Shown: positions 44,508 through 56,608, counted from the first letter of the stretch. The stretch is 64,000 nt of DNA from Fragilariopsis cylindrus CCMP1102 (GCA_900095095.1 FMBT01000450.1:34052-98051); one strand, 5' to 3'. Notes: a model not told the origin generated them from the sequence alone. A program made the numbers and translations.

Positions 44508-45090
44508 ATGATGGTAACGTCGATGAAGATGAAGATGATGAATATTTCTCCTTTGATGCTGTTCGCATGGATTGTCGCTTTTGTGAACGCTAACTCAGAG
44601 GAGTTAATGATTGAGAAGAATCCACTCAGTTATAATAATGACACTAAAGTTGATATTAACCGTAATCTTATCGGTAAGTAATAGTACACCGCGCTGTTTG
44701 TAATCTTCGTCGGTATCCTATAGCTATGCTTATGTTTCTGTCTCGCATATTAGTCTCTCTCTATGTCTTTCTCACCGAAACGTTCGTTTCGGTTGTTTCT
44801 CTCTTTGTCCACTTCTTTCTCTACACACTGTATAGTTGGTGGAGAAGAATCTGAGGTACTAGGATTCCCTTATTTCGGTAAGCAGCTAATACATCGCTGT
44901 GTATTTGTTCTGTGCATGTGTCTGTCGATCGATCGGTAAAGTTACTGTTGATATCGGATCAGATCTCAAAATAACATTCGATCAATGTCAACTCTTTTTC
45001 CTATAAGTCCCCCACACGATCCAACACACACTGTGTTGACGTCTCTTTATCTCTCACTCGTTCGTTATTCCCTATTAATTTCCATCCACA

Positions 45091-45121
<31 letters not shown>

Positions 45122-45298
45122 ACATGATCGTAGTCCAAACATTACAAGGTGGTTGTGGTGGTGTATTAATTGCAAATGAATGGGTCTTAACAGCAGCTCA
45201 CTGCGGCGATCTTACAGGTAAATGACACCCTATTTTATCGTTATCTGCTATACTCTGTTAGTTGTACTCGCTTGATCTCTCTCTCTCTCTCGCACACA

Positions 45299-45331
<33 letters not shown>

Positions 45332-47047
45332 TGCTCTTCTCACATAATGACTACTGCTTTTTATTTGGTACGTAGGCGAACAAGTTCTTATTAGTGCATT
45401 CAAGTATTTTGATAACACTGGCGGTTTTGGAAGTAGAGTACGAGCGTGTGTAACCTATATAGAAGAATCGAAATTTAGATGTAGGGCAGAAGTAGGTGAT
45501 GGTCGTATATGCGATCGTAATAATATTAATAATGAATCACCATTCAACAAGATTATGCATTATGTAAATTAAATCTCCCAGTTTATGTTGATGATGAAAA
45601 CGTGAAATTAGAACTTAATTTCGATTCAGATTTTCCATCTACTGGAGATGATGTAATTGCTATTGGATTTGGTTCAACAAGATTAGGTGGACCACAAACA
45701 GAATTTATTCGAGATGTGACATTAAGCGTAAATTCAAATAGGGAATGTCGTAATGCTGATAGTAAAATTTATAATCCTAATTCAATTGGAAGTGAAAGTA
45801 TCTGTGCATCTGATCCAGAAGGTGGTAAAGATACGTGTAGAGGTGATAGTGGTGGACGTAAGTTTCTTTGTATAATTTTCGGGTTATTAGTTGAATAAGT
45901 TTTTTTCCTTCCCTTCCTTCTCACATTCTTTTCTGTCTCCCTTCTCCTGCACATCTGTACTCAACGATTACGATTGCTATTACGATTCGACGATGAAAAA
46001 AACAAACACAATAATACATTATATATCACTAGCCCTTATTACGAGAACATTCAATGCATTAGAAACAAAATCTGTTCATTCGGTATGTAAATAATAATCC
46101 AAGGAATGTATACGATATCATCATGACGATGATCTGTGAATATCTTTCTTTAGCATGATAAAACATACATGTATACTTCCACACACACACCCAATTGCTT
46201 AATCTCTTTCTCTTTCTCTCTCTCTCCCAAAATAAATTCTAATTCAAAGCACGTTGGGATCACTTCGTGGGGAGATAATTGTGGAGAACAGGGTTCTCCT
46301 GGAGTTTATGCAAGAACATCAGCTGGACGTGATTTTATTAAAGGTACTATTTGTAATGATTTTCAAAGTAAATCACCATTCTGCCAAACACCTGTTACTT
46401 GTAATGTTAATGATAGTGAAACTAAATTAACAATCAAAGTAAGACCAGATAATTTCCCAGAGGAAACCGTTCTTATTGTAAGAGATATCACAGGTGGAGT
46501 AGGTGATGAAACATTACTTGAAGTTGGTACTACTGCTGAAAACAGGCGTTCCAGTGATATATACAGATTCTTTACATACGAAGAATCATTATGCTTACGT
46601 CCTGGACGAGATTATCTATTTGAAATTTTTGATAGAGCACAGGATGGATTTTTATCTACAATTAATGGTGATGAGCAGTATCTTGGATTTTATTCATTAA
46701 TTTTAAACGATACTGAAGAAGTAAAAACATCCCGTGGTAGAAATTTTTTTAGTGGCGAGGAATTCCAGTTTACAACTCCACCAAAACTTGAAGTCCCAGT
46801 CGGAATGTCATGTGTTGACGCAGCAAAAAATGTTGTTGTATTTCAGAAGAAGAAGAAGAAGAAGAAGAAGAAGGGTAGGATTAAGAATAAGAATTGCGCT
46901 AATTTTCTCAAGGGTAAGAGAAAGAGAAAGATCAAAAAGAGATGTAAAAAGAAGTTTAATGAAGTTAAAGTACAAGATGTATGCCCATTATCTTGTGGTA
47001 AAAAAGCAGGAGTTGGAAAGTGTAGCTCCCTCTTTGAAAAAAACTAG
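44508..47047 (+). CDS. Secreted trypsin-like serine protease with ShK-like tail, six exons, one apparent frame break
   Basis: Exons 44508-44673, 44836-44877, 45134-45217, 45376-45857, 46033-46082 and 46250-47047, all GT-AG. A signal peptide ends near FVNA. IVGGEE at 55-60 is the usual activation site, GGCGGVLIANEWVLTAAHC carries the catalytic His (92), QDYALCKLN the Asp and DTCRGDSGG the Ser; VGITSWGDNCGEQGSPGVYA closes the domain. Just before the Asp block (about 45545-45551) the frame is off by one base, with a stop at 45569; a single missing base explains it. After the protease come a beta-rich block (LTIKVRPDNFPEETV) and a Lys-rich Cys module ending CPLSCGKKAGVGKC, like the secreted proteins at 36171 and 41300. 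It is either a recent pseudogene or an assembly indel. Introns 2 and 3 hold (CA)n runs. Confidence 0.8.
45093..45121. repeat. (CA)n in intron 2 of the protease gene
   Basis: About 14 units ending 12 bases before the intron acceptor. A similar interrupted run sits in intron 3 at about 45291-45330. Confidence 0.9.
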
Positions 47048-47134
47048 AAAAAAAAACGAACGATGATTTGCCCATTCATTAACCTATTGTAATCTTAAAA
47101 AAATAAAAATAAATGATCCACATACAGCGCAGTA

Positions 47135-47546
47135 ACGCGGGCTTGACTCGTCGGCAACGCTTGACAATTTGCCTTCTGACATTTTGAATATTTTCACCGT
47201 GTATTTACTAGTAGTAAAAAATTTAAATATTTTCAGATTTTCTCAGAGTATTTACTATGTATTTACTAGTAACAAATTTCTATGTAGGACTAAATAATTA
47301 TTTTTGGTTTTAACTAGTTAATACGCGGTGAGCAAATTGTCAAGTTGGGGTATTTGAAATTCTAAAAATATCTTTCTGTTTTTGGCTGTAACTTTTCAAA
47401 TATTTGTCACTTTAACAAAAGTGATGCACCAATAGGAAGCCCTCACCAAGATCTTTCATTTAAGCCATTAAAAATCACATTCCATTGAAAAATAGTTGGT
47501 CAACATTTTTGTGAATCAAAAGCTCGGCAAACCGTCAAGCCCGCGT
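47135..47546. mobile_element. 412-bp MITE flanked by TA
   Basis: Ends are ACGCGGGCTTGAC and its reverse complement GTCAAGCCCGCGT. TA at 47133-47134 and 47547-47548 fits a TA target duplication (Tc1/mariner-like). A second inverted match further in (CGGCAA and TTGCCG-type) extends the similarity. No coding sequence. It starts 88 bases after the protease stop codon. Confidence 0.85.
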
Positions 47547-47548
47547 TA

Positions 47549-48179
47549 CATACTATTGATAATGGGGGCTTTAGTTAGGTTAGTTTATATTATGAGTATT
47601 TGTGTGGGAATACCTGTCAAAATTGGTGTTGGAGCATTCTCCAACCAACAGTGACTATTTTAATTACATTCATCAATTGCTTTTTATAATGAGATATTTT
47701 TGAATTGCTTTCTATAACGGGATATTTTTGAAAACAGGGGTAAACTGCAATTACATCTATAATAATGGTGGGTTAGGATGATGATGCTTTCCATTCACAG
47801 GTAATATGTCCTAGTGAGGACAGTGATTCAATTCTGTGTTCAAATTTACCTGGTGGTATCTGAAAATAAAGATAACGAACAGCTGTGTTTTTGGCTATAA
47901 TCTTACTGTGTAGTGTGGGATGGTGTGTTTCTTTCTTATTTTAATATATAGAAATGACAGTAACAAATACAAGCTGTAGTAATTTATCTTAACAAAAGTA
48001 GTACGGAGATGGTTGGTTGGTGTTTTCATGCAGCAGACACCAACTGGTAGATAAATGAACAACAACAATTATCTCACTTGAAGAAACAACTTGAATGTAC
48101 ACACACACACACACACACAACATCATGACACAACAATGGTTGTGCATATATTTTTTCTTGTGCAGATGTAGGGCCTGTG
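47549..48179. other. Gene-free stretch
   Basis: A short internal duplication near 47677-47735 (TTGCTTT..TATAA.G.GATATTTTTGAA twice) and a (CA)n run at about 48099-48118. Nothing else. Confidence 0.5.
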
Positions 48180-48790
48180 ACTTATGGAATGGAAATACTA
48201 CATACTTACTAGGTAAAAACCGCACATTAAATGCAAGATTAAAAAATTAAACATAAATAAAAACCTGAAAAGACCACATAAGTAAGTTAAAAACACATGG
48301 CATCCTAAGTTGTTCTTAATCTTGGGTAAAGGATAAGTTCCATGTTCTATATTTGGAGGAAAGTTTGTTGGAGCTGTTGGTGGGTAATGTTCTTTGGATG
48401 GAAAGGAATGTGCAGGAAATAGGTGGATCCTCAATTGAGGGTTCAGGTCCTTTCAGGAGTTGCTTAGCATAAAACACATTGATGAATGGAGCTTGATGGG
48501 TAGCTTCTTCAAAAAGGGTGTGGAGTTACCCAGGGCGGTAGCCTACAGCAATCAGACAGTGGAAAGAAATATTCAACTTGGAGGTAGAAATCAATTGGGT
48601 AAGTGGTAAGGGCATAGTATCGAAAAATCATGCCAGTGATAGTACCTTTAATTATACAGGGTGTGTGTGCAGAAGAGGGAGATAAGTACAAATAGGGATT
48701 TTCTTTTTCCTCAAATATGTGTACCACTCCATTTTCTGGCATTCTAACCCATCCTAGCAATGTATAAAATCCCAATCAGATGGTATACTC
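48180..48790 (-). mobile_element. Relic of a LINE-type reverse transcriptase (part after the catalytic domain)
   Basis: Minus-strand frame 48775-48509 contains FEEKENPYLYLSPSSAHTP and KGTITGMIFRYY, like the segment that follows the RT domain in diatom LINE-type elements (a Leu-rich NLYLYxPPxSAH..G...G...RY pattern). After a frame change near 48510 it continues FLHIPFHPKNITHQQLQQ and LILYPRLRTT, like the FxxxYHPxDIxRxxI ... YxRPxNLxD part of the same proteins. Stops and shifts make it a relic. No catalytic Asp-Asp motif was found upstream on that strand. Confidence 0.5.
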
Positions 48791-50113
48791 TGAGCTTAAT
48801 ATGCATAGGGTGGATACCTGGACCAGACTTTGGGGCGCTAGGTATGTGTTCTTCACACAAGAAGGTGGTAAAGGGTATGATGCAGCCTAGGACATGGGAA
48901 AATGGCCCATTTGGGGGGGGGGGGGGGGGGTATGTGACCTAGTACACACTCAAAAAGATGAATTGTCCCAAAGTAAGCACATGGAGTTGACCATATACAC
49001 CAAAGGGAATGTAAACTTGGCAAGCTATGGGCAGGACCATGCTGATGTGGGTGCTGAAGGGGAAAGACCTGTTGGGGGACTAAATGACCCTTTTGGGGGC
49101 TTAGTACACCCTGACACCTTCCTAACCTCCCTAGAGCCCTAAGCAATAGTTGGACCTTGTACCCATAGGTATAATGTTGAGCTCCATATAATCCTTCAAG
49201 GGTATTAGGTCTATACTGATGGTGTATCACGGCCTTGATTACACGCACTTGATACTTAAAGAAATTGTGTGTTTTAATAGCCTTGGATTTTGACCCGTGA
49301 CATCCCAAATATATGCATGGTTACCTAAAGCAATGATATAATCCAAAATCGGTTGATGCCTATCTATTTTATTTGGGACTCAGCATACCTGGTATGGGCG
49401 CGGTAGCATCCTAAATATTTTTGCAATGCGTGCATTTTGGGCCATTTTATGTCCATTCTATTGTTCCCCACCACACCACCAATATGGCAAACATTCCAAG
49501 CATTGTTTGTTTATCTTGACCATATGCATATATGGAGGGTATCTGGGTTTTCAAACCATGGTCTAATTTGTTGTTGTTGTTGTGGCAGCCTATTTCTGAA
49601 TGGTACTTTTGGGCATGGAAAGATGACATGTTGGCCAAAATGCAATGTTTGTGTTCTGGAGGCTAGAATAAGGTAAAGGTGAGGGATCATGACCCTTGGT
49701 ACATTTCCTATGGGTATGAGATGGATGATTGGGTGGTATGTTGGTACACAATGCTGGTTCTGGAACCTAAGGAGAAGTTATTCATCTTATTATTCACCTA
49801 AGTATTATTCACCTAAAAGGAGAAGTAGTTATTCATCTTATTATTCAACTTATTATTCAAAATTAAATAACCAAACTCCACTGGAGAATTTGTGGGATGA
49901 AAATGATACCAGTCAGAATTACTTTAGTCAAGTGATGATGAACTACCAGGGATGGAAGGAGGGAAACACATTCAATCTGTCTAGTACTGTTGAACCATTG
50001 TGTTTCATACCAAACTACACCTGGATCTCTTGTTCACCTAGTTGTTTTTGTGCCTACCACAATAGCAAAATGAATTTAATTCCTCAACCACATGGACAGA
50101 AAAGTTGTACAAG
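48791..50113. other. Unassigned stretch, probably old repeat DNA
   Basis: Includes an 18-base G run at 48913-48930 and a Tyr/Ser-rich repeated patch near 49780-49862 (TTATTCATCTTATTATTCA units). Composition is less AT-rich than the surroundings. I recognise no gene. Confidence 0.4.
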
Positions 50114-50575
50114 GCAAACACAATGTTCTAGTACACTATGTGGATGTTTGTGCACCCAACCTATTTGGTGCTGTCATCTGCAACCCTTTAAAATGAGATA
50201 TTTTGTGGTTCATTTTGATTGAAAATCCAGTTAATAATTTGTGTGCCTGCCACATTAGCAAAACAAATTTTATTCTGCAGCCAAATGTACAGAAAACGTA
50301 TAGGAGGCAAACACAATGTTCTAGTACACTATTTGGATGTTTGTGCACCCAACCTATTTGGTGCTGTCATCTGCAACACTTTCAAATGAGATATTTTGTG
50401 GTTCATTTTCATCAAAAATCTAGTTATTTGTGTGCCTACCACATCAGCAACCAAAAAACTTATAGGAGGCAAACACAATGTTCTAGTACACTTGGTGGAT
50501 GCTAGTGCATCCAACCCAGAAGGTTTTGTCCTTTGCAACACTTTCAAATGAGATATTTTGTGGTGTGTACACATA
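50040..50575. repeat. Three tandem units of about 160-190 bases
   Basis: Units carry GGCAAACACAATGTTCTAGT at 50114, 50306 and 50468, and each contains GGATGTTTGTGCACCCAACC (diverged in the third), CATCTGCAAC or CTTTGCAAC, and AAATGAGATATTTTGTGGT. Spacings are 192 and 162 bases. Open frames through them are by-products. Confidence 0.9.
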
Positions 50576-52288
50576 AATTTTAAATCCCTAAAATGTGTGC
50601 TGTGTGTGAGCCTACATTGTGAGATACCAGTAGGCTTACAAGACTAAGGAATATAACAATTCTCCATCCGATAAGTCAATGTAAAACTTCACAGTTTAAT
50701 TTTCCAAAACAATTACTTTTTAGCTGTATATACTTGATGCTAAAGTTGTTATTATATACTACACTAACAAATACTAGTAAAATTTTGGGCATGATTTAGC
50801 TTTTATATGAATTCATTTTTGGCTATTTTATCTCCAAATATATTTTTACGTTTTATTTTCCGTGCCCCCTCTATGCTGATTTTGGGGGATTGTTAATTAT
50901 AACAGTTACACTTTTAGGGATTTAAAAACAGTAGTTCTCAGGAAATTCCCAAATAGAAAAGTTCGTGTGTGTTTGCCTATGTTGTTCCTACAAATCCAAA
51001 AAAATGAGCTGATCGTAGTATTCAATCAAACGCTTTGATAAATGCGATCAAACCTCAATTTTATTTAAGGCTGCACCGTTCTTCTCAATCATGGTAATCC
51101 CTATTGTGATAAAACTCCACATTAAGAACGCTACCCTGTAGAGGTTATATCAGTGTGAATGCTGATGGAAAATTCTTCTTGCAACGTTTATTGCAACGGT
51201 TATTAAGCGTGTCTTCGTCACTTTTTCAGTATATAAGAAGTTAAGTATTCGTAGACGAGACTTCGTTGGAAAAGTACAGTACAGTAAGTAAAGAATAAAG
51301 TGGGCAAGAGTTTTGCTATTTCTTATTTAGATTGAAGTTACCGGTACTGAAGAACGTATATGTACTAATACCGTACATTCTTTTGTGATCTTTTGTGATC
51401 TTTCCAATCACGTTAATGCTAAATTGGATTCCTTCTCGTAGCGGTTGAGGAAACAATATTGAAAGAAGTATCTTTCAGTCGCAGACGAGACTAACGAAGA
51501 AAGAAACAAGCATAAAGAATAATTGAGCAAAGGTTTAGCTATTACTCTGCGTTAAAGATTTACATTTGGCTGTTTTTATGATAGTTTTATGTGTTTTTGT
51601 CTTCGTGCTTTTTTAGTAACGTTACGTTGGGGTTGCGTCATTTATTTCAACTCTAGTATCATGTGTTTCAACTCATAGTAACTTGTGCTATGAAAACATC
51701 CGTTTATTAGTTAACAGGTGTACAAGTATCAAAAGCGAATGTGAACGCGAATGCTTGATACCGTACATTTTTTTTTGTTTATATCGATCCGTTACTGTAG
51801 CTAACTATCTGCATTAGCTTAGGAAGCGCTACGACAAATAGCGTTGATCGACAATACTTAGTACTGTAGTTGTGGGGAGAGGAATTCAATTATTTAGCCT
51901 GATACCTGCCTTGACTGTAATATACTTAGCACTGGAGTCAAAATCAACAAGGAAGATAATATAAATATATGCAGTAGTCCTAGGTACAAAAGTAGGCAGT
52001 AGTTATCGAGATGATTTAATATGATAAAAATAGTTCGTTTATATAGATAGGGCTAAGATCTGTTATGTATGCATGGTGGTAGATGTCTGCACGAATGAAT
52101 GTCTTGCTTGTTCAAAATATTAGTTAGAGCGCTGTTTTATTTAGTAAACGCCGACCGACAAAAATGTGTTTGTGTACTGTATCAATATACAGTAGGGAAA
52201 AGGGTGGTATGGAGGTAGGGGGCCAGAAATGCTTGAGGGTGCATATACGTGGCAAAAAGAGACAAACCAAAAGATAAATTCCCCAAAG
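50576..52288. other. Gene-free stretch
   Basis: AT-rich; two related segments near 51240-51310 and 51475-51545 both contain GTAGACGAGACT or GCAGACGAGACT followed by AAAGAATAA and a GCTATT ending. No gene seen. Confidence 0.45.
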
Positions 52289-52933
52289 TTATTGAGGAGA
52301 AAATCTTGTGGAAAAATGATCATAAATGTTTGCGTTGTTGTTAGACGACGACTTTGTTGTTGTTGTTGTTGCTGAATTTAATGGTGACGAATCATTATAA
52401 TCAATCATCATCGTATCATTGTCAGCTTCAACTTCAAGCTCCTCAACTTCTTGTTCATCGTGAGCATCTAACACGGCAAGGGCTCTTGATAGTAATAGCA
52501 GCGTCGTGGTTTTACCTGACAACGAAGATGCAGATGACGAAGAAGTCGTAGACAACGGTGGAGACATTCCTGGAAAGGAGAACATCGACGATGAGGTTTT
52601 CGATGTCGTTTCTTGACGACGAAGAAGTTGCTGCTCATCACAGTCGTTGTCATTTATATCGTGATCATTACCTAACACATCCAATACATTAAAGATCGAT
52701 GATGATGACGATGGAGAGGAATTAGGCGACGACAGTGACGATGTTGTAGGAAGACTATGAAATAATGATGATGGGATCATATTCGCATGGTAAAGAGGTC
52801 GAGGCATACCCATTCTTCGATCGCCGCTACTGATGGACGGAGGAAATGAATACGGGATATTACTTGATGAAGATCGAGAATCATTTTCCAGTGTAGTATT
52901 CATGATAGAAGTAGGAGTAGTTGAAGTTTTCAT
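52289..52933 (-). CDS. Ser-rich low-complexity protein of unknown function
   Basis: 214 residues, intronless. Rich in Ser/Thr with short ordered-looking pieces: RRMGMPRPLYHANMIPSSLF, SIFNVLDVLGND, TTTLLLLSRALAVLDAHDEQ, then an acidic EVEELEVEADND and an Asn-rich end. No signal peptide or catalytic motif. The length and the non-repetitive pieces support coding; nothing supports a function. Possibly an intrinsically disordered regulatory protein. Confidence 0.55.
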   Translation of the reverse strand: MKTSTTPTSIMNTTLENDSRSSSSNIPYSFPPSISSGDRRMGMPRPLYHANMIPSSLFHSLPTTSSLSSPNSSPSSSSSIFNVLDVLGNDHDINDNDCDEQQLLRRQETTSKTSSSMFSFPGMSPPLSTTSSSSASSLSGKTTTLLLLSRALAVLDAHDEQEVEELEVEADNDTMMIDYNDSSPLNSATTTTTKSSSNNNANIYDHFSTRFSPQ

Positions 52934-54051
52934 CGTTAATTGTGTTTGTGTTGGTGCTTGCGTTTGTATTTTTATTGTGTAGCTATGATACTAGTATTCT
53001 GCTGAATTATTTCGATGATGTGAGCAAAGAATTTATGTGATAATAAGAGCGTACAATAATGTAGTAGAATAAATACTAAAATATTATTTTTTCCTCTACT
53101 TTTTCGTGTACAACAAATAGTGAGCGACGACCACAGCTACTTTGTAAAGAAGCCATGGCGTATTCTTTTGTCGCGAAATCTTCGTTTTACACATGATGTT
53201 TACTTATACGGACCGCCGCAGAGTGTTGTCAAAAGAGTATCAAAAACAATGCCAACGGTACCTCTTAAAAGCCCGAAACGGATACTACTGTCACGTTAAG
53301 TGACTTTAGGCAACCTCATAGGTTTGTCTATTTAATAATAGACACTTTTTTCCTTCAACTATTATTTATACATTCATCAACCAAGATACCACCAGAACGC
53401 AATACTATCTTGCAATAAGAGATTTTAATGGGCACTTTTTCTTCTAAATTTTATTTATACATCAGTTCAATGCCGTATCGCATGTGTGTACATCAGTTCA
53501 ATTGCATTATGTACGCAAAATGATAGTCACGAGTTCACGTTCAAATTGGATGGTGAGGAATGAATCACCGTGCTATAAGTGATTTTAGGCAGCCTTTCAA
53601 TTATTTAAAAATAGGCACTTTCCTTCAACATTTTATTTATACATCAGTTCAATACCGTATCGAATGTGTGTACTAATAATCATGTTGCGTTATGTTAGGT
53701 TATATGTGTACTCTTAATTGTGTAAAATAATAATGATAGTTTTATCGAAAAATTCTTTTCTTGAATGCCCTTAAATATAAATCTTCGCGTATTATTTTCT
53801 AGCCTATTAATTGTGCACCTTAAGTAAACGGTATGTTTTTTTTTTATGTAATATATTTATGACTGTACTATGACTGTACCCACGACTAGAAAACTTCAAA
53901 AACTGATGACTAATAATTTTTTTTTTGTGTCGTCAACATCACTCACGTTACACACATCTGCTGTAATAACCGTAATTGTGACTTATCTCAGATTTCCATA
54001 CTGTACCCATAAAAACAAAACAAATCAATACCCCGTACAGTACAGTAAATA
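52934..54051. other. Gene-free stretch with diverged repeats
   Basis: Three diverged copies of a segment of about 75-95 bases lie at 53300-53381, 53422-53495 and 53578-53672 (shared parts: CTTTAGGCA or TTTTAGGCA, TAGGCACTTT, TATTTATACAT, CAGTTCAAT.CCGTATCG). Nothing coding. Confidence 0.6.
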
Positions 54052-54720
54052 ATGATGAATTATTCTATCAATAATACATCATCTGTTCATTTAGAAACAT
54101 CACTACTATCATCATCACCATCATTCTCATCAGCTAGAATCAAAAGAGTTGTTAGTCTTAGTTGTGATGATGATGGCTCATCGTCATCACGACGACGTGA
54201 AAATGATAGTAAGAATAATGTGACTTTTAATAATAATATAAATGTGATAATGCTAGTAATATCCATGATCATAATAATCCCACTGCTGTTCCTAACAAAA
54301 GAAGACGTTTCATGAGAAGAGGTTCACGTTGTCCATCTATGTTCACGGTCCTACCTACTACAATCATTGACGATCCTGATGATGATGATGATGATAAAAT
54401 ACAACCCAACTACTACTACTCGTCATTATCGGCGGTAGTGGTTGTTGATTGTAGTTCTCGTCATTCTCATTCTCATTCTCGTCAAGAAGAAGACGACGAC
54501 GACGACGACAAATTCGTCTCCTATTACCGCTACTCAACAAGAAGACTACCGATTACACATACTGCTCCTCCAAGAATAATCAATACTTATCACCAAATAA
54601 TCATTTTCTTCTACGTGATCCAAAAAATCATCAGAATCAATGTCAAGGAAGATGACATCCCTTATTATCAAGGCCAATAACATCATGGATTCTACATCTT
54701 CTTCTCCATCAAGAAAAAGG
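54052..54720 (+). pseudogene. Frame-broken low-complexity gene remnant
   Basis: From the ATG at 54052 a Ser-rich frame runs into an Asn patch near 54235. A frame one base away continues NIHDHNNPTAVPNKRRRFMR, RGSRCPSMFTVLP and then Asp, His and Ser runs; a third frame gives YCSSKNNQYLSPNNHF and LLRDPKNHQNQCQG. Each reads like protein, but no single frame stays open. The KRRR patch could be a nuclear signal. Family unknown. Confidence 0.35.
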
Positions 54721-54799
54721 AAAGACTAATTGGTAAAACATAATAGGAAGAAGACAGTATTATGATGTCTGCTGGGAGACGCTCGAACTGTACAGTATG

Positions 54800-55095
54800 C
54801 AAAAGTTACTGCGCGCATACCTCCCGACAAGGAAAATTATAAAGAATTTAAATGGAAACTATCCATCACATGACAACGGGTATTCATTCAACCGGTACCT
54901 CCATTGATATCGGTCTGTTGAATACAAACTTACCGATCGAATTAAAAATGCATATACGTTTAATAGACAGGAAGAAATGCGGTTGAATTTGGTCCATGGA
55001 AGGAAATTCTGTGAGGTTGTATAGGGATGGCAGGCAAATTTTCGAATCGCCACAAAAGGTGCATAAGAGAGGAGGATTACAAATCGAACAGTAAA
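54800..55095 (+). mobile_element. Diverged relic of transposon family A
   Basis: Matches the left half of the elements at 744 and 1765: GCGCGCATACCTCCCGACAA, GGAAAATT, TGACAACGGGTATTCATT, ACCTCCATTGATATCGGTCT, GAATTTGGTCCATGG, GGCAGGCAAATTTTCGAATC, AGGTGCATAAGAGAGGA, all in the same order with many substitutions. Termini are not recognisable, so this is an old truncated copy 53 kb from the others. Confidence 0.75.
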
Positions 55096-55174
55096 GTAAT
55101 ATATGCAGTAGTCATCCAAAAGTATCTGGACTAGTATATACTACTAAAATTACTTATGTTTCATATAGAAACTC

Positions 55175-55525
55175 TCAGAAACGGAAATTAAAACTATTAT
55201 AAGCAGTATATCCATTTATCGTCTGGATTATTTGTTGGCACACCCAATTCCAAAGATCACTACTAGAACTGAAAGTATTCCTCCTGCTGTGATTGCTAAC
55301 GATGGTATCAGTTACTACAATCTTTTCATAACTGTCGTCGTTTTCGTCGTCATTGTCTGTCATCGAATCGTCATCATTGTCGTGGTCATCGACCCTTTTA
55401 GCGTTGCCATCGGTTGACTTGTCAGGAGCAACAGCAGCTGAACTTGCCAGAAATTTCTGTACTTGCGTATCATTACTATTTCAGTTGATCCATACTTTAC
55501 CACCAATCCACCACCCGATGTACTA

Positions 55526-55561
<36 letters not shown>

Positions 55562-56113
55562 TTGTTGTATCTCGCAATACTACCACCTGTTCTCCTTCTG
55601 CTGATGACGATGATCTAGAATCAAATCTCCGATTTCATAATTCATTTTAAGTTCTAAGTTTCATGAGATAAAATTTCTGACATGCATGCAGCAGGATTAA
55701 AGAGGGTACAATCGAAGTCACGATATACATGTACGATACTGCTGCAACATCGTCATCATCCGCATGTTGAGTAGTCATTTCTTCGACGGGTTGTTTGATG
55801 CTGACGATTTGAAACTTTGGCTGTTGTTCACTTTAGCTTGAGATTTTTGTATGAGATTTTTGTAGAGGTTTCCTGTGTTTCGTTACGATCTTATTGTTGA
55901 ATATGTATCAAACTCAACGTGCCTGTATCGTGGATAGTGCCTAATTTCAATTTCCATATCATCCTCTTCCGAAAGGATTTTTGGGTCAAATTTACTCCTA
56001 CTATCGATTTTATGGATGCAGGAGTACAAGGAGGTTCCACCTGCAGCCAGAACATTACCATATCGTCTAATGATCCATTGCAAAGATACAGAAAGATAAG
56101 AAGAGGGATTCAT
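55175..56113 (-). pseudogene. Scattered coding remnants of an unrecognised gene
   Basis: Minus strand: 56113-55883 begins MNPSSYLSVSLQWIIRRYGN and reads KFDPKILSEEDDMEIEIRHY. Around 55780 a short frame gives DDDDVAAVSYMYIVTSIVPS with a hydrophobic stretch. Near 55610-55480 a Ser run from a (TGC) repeat is followed by SGGGLVVKYGSTEI, then one base out of frame QVQKFLASSAAVAPDKSTDG and IVVTDTIVSNHSRRNTFSSS to a stop at 55175. It could be a gene with missed introns or a decayed one. No family. Confidence 0.3.
55527..55566. repeat. (TGC)n trinucleotide repeat
   Basis: About 11 units plus TGT variants. Confidence 0.9.
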
Positions 56114-56608
56114 TCATACATTATGATGTACTGTAACAAATAATGAATGACAAAAGAAGATAAACATGAGGTTTAGTTACACAGTAAATCATTTTTGAAT
56201 CACTTAGACTTGTATTGACTGCCAAAGCAGACTAGCTGGATCTAAGAGAAGAGATATAGTATAGCTAGTACATTGGTGCACACGTACACATTGGCACGAA
56301 TCGTAACAGAAATGCAGTACTACATCAGACTTATACTATTACTACTGTATTACTAGGACCTATTTCTATTTAGTGGTATGTTAGTGATAGTAGAGAAACA
56401 ATAATCGTGATGCATAATAGTATATTTAAGTAGAAAACGTATTATTATTATCCTGCTCCTTTTTTGTCATAGTTTTCCATTATTTCGTTTCCGTTTTCGT
56501 TCATTTCATCTATCGTCGTTCATTCTCTTTTCTCTCTCATTCTCATTCTCTCTCTCTCCGTATTCTTTATTTTCGTTTCGTTTTCATTTCATTTCCATGC
56601 CATTCCTT
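56114..56608. other. Gene-free stretch
   Basis: Pyrimidine-rich region near 56515-56600 with TCTC and TTTCATT runs; it lies beyond the stop codon of the minus-strand gene at 56609. Nothing else. Confidence 0.45.

Noticed and set aside
48853-49308. 151-codon minus-strand frame with a Pro run
   Set aside because: The Pro run is the 18-base G tract; the rest has no family features and no RT catalytic motif.
49689-50222. 177-codon frame with Tyr/Ser and Cys-rich parts
   Set aside because: The Tyr/Ser part comes from a TTATTCA repeat and the Cys part from the tandem units at 50.1 kb; no family signal.
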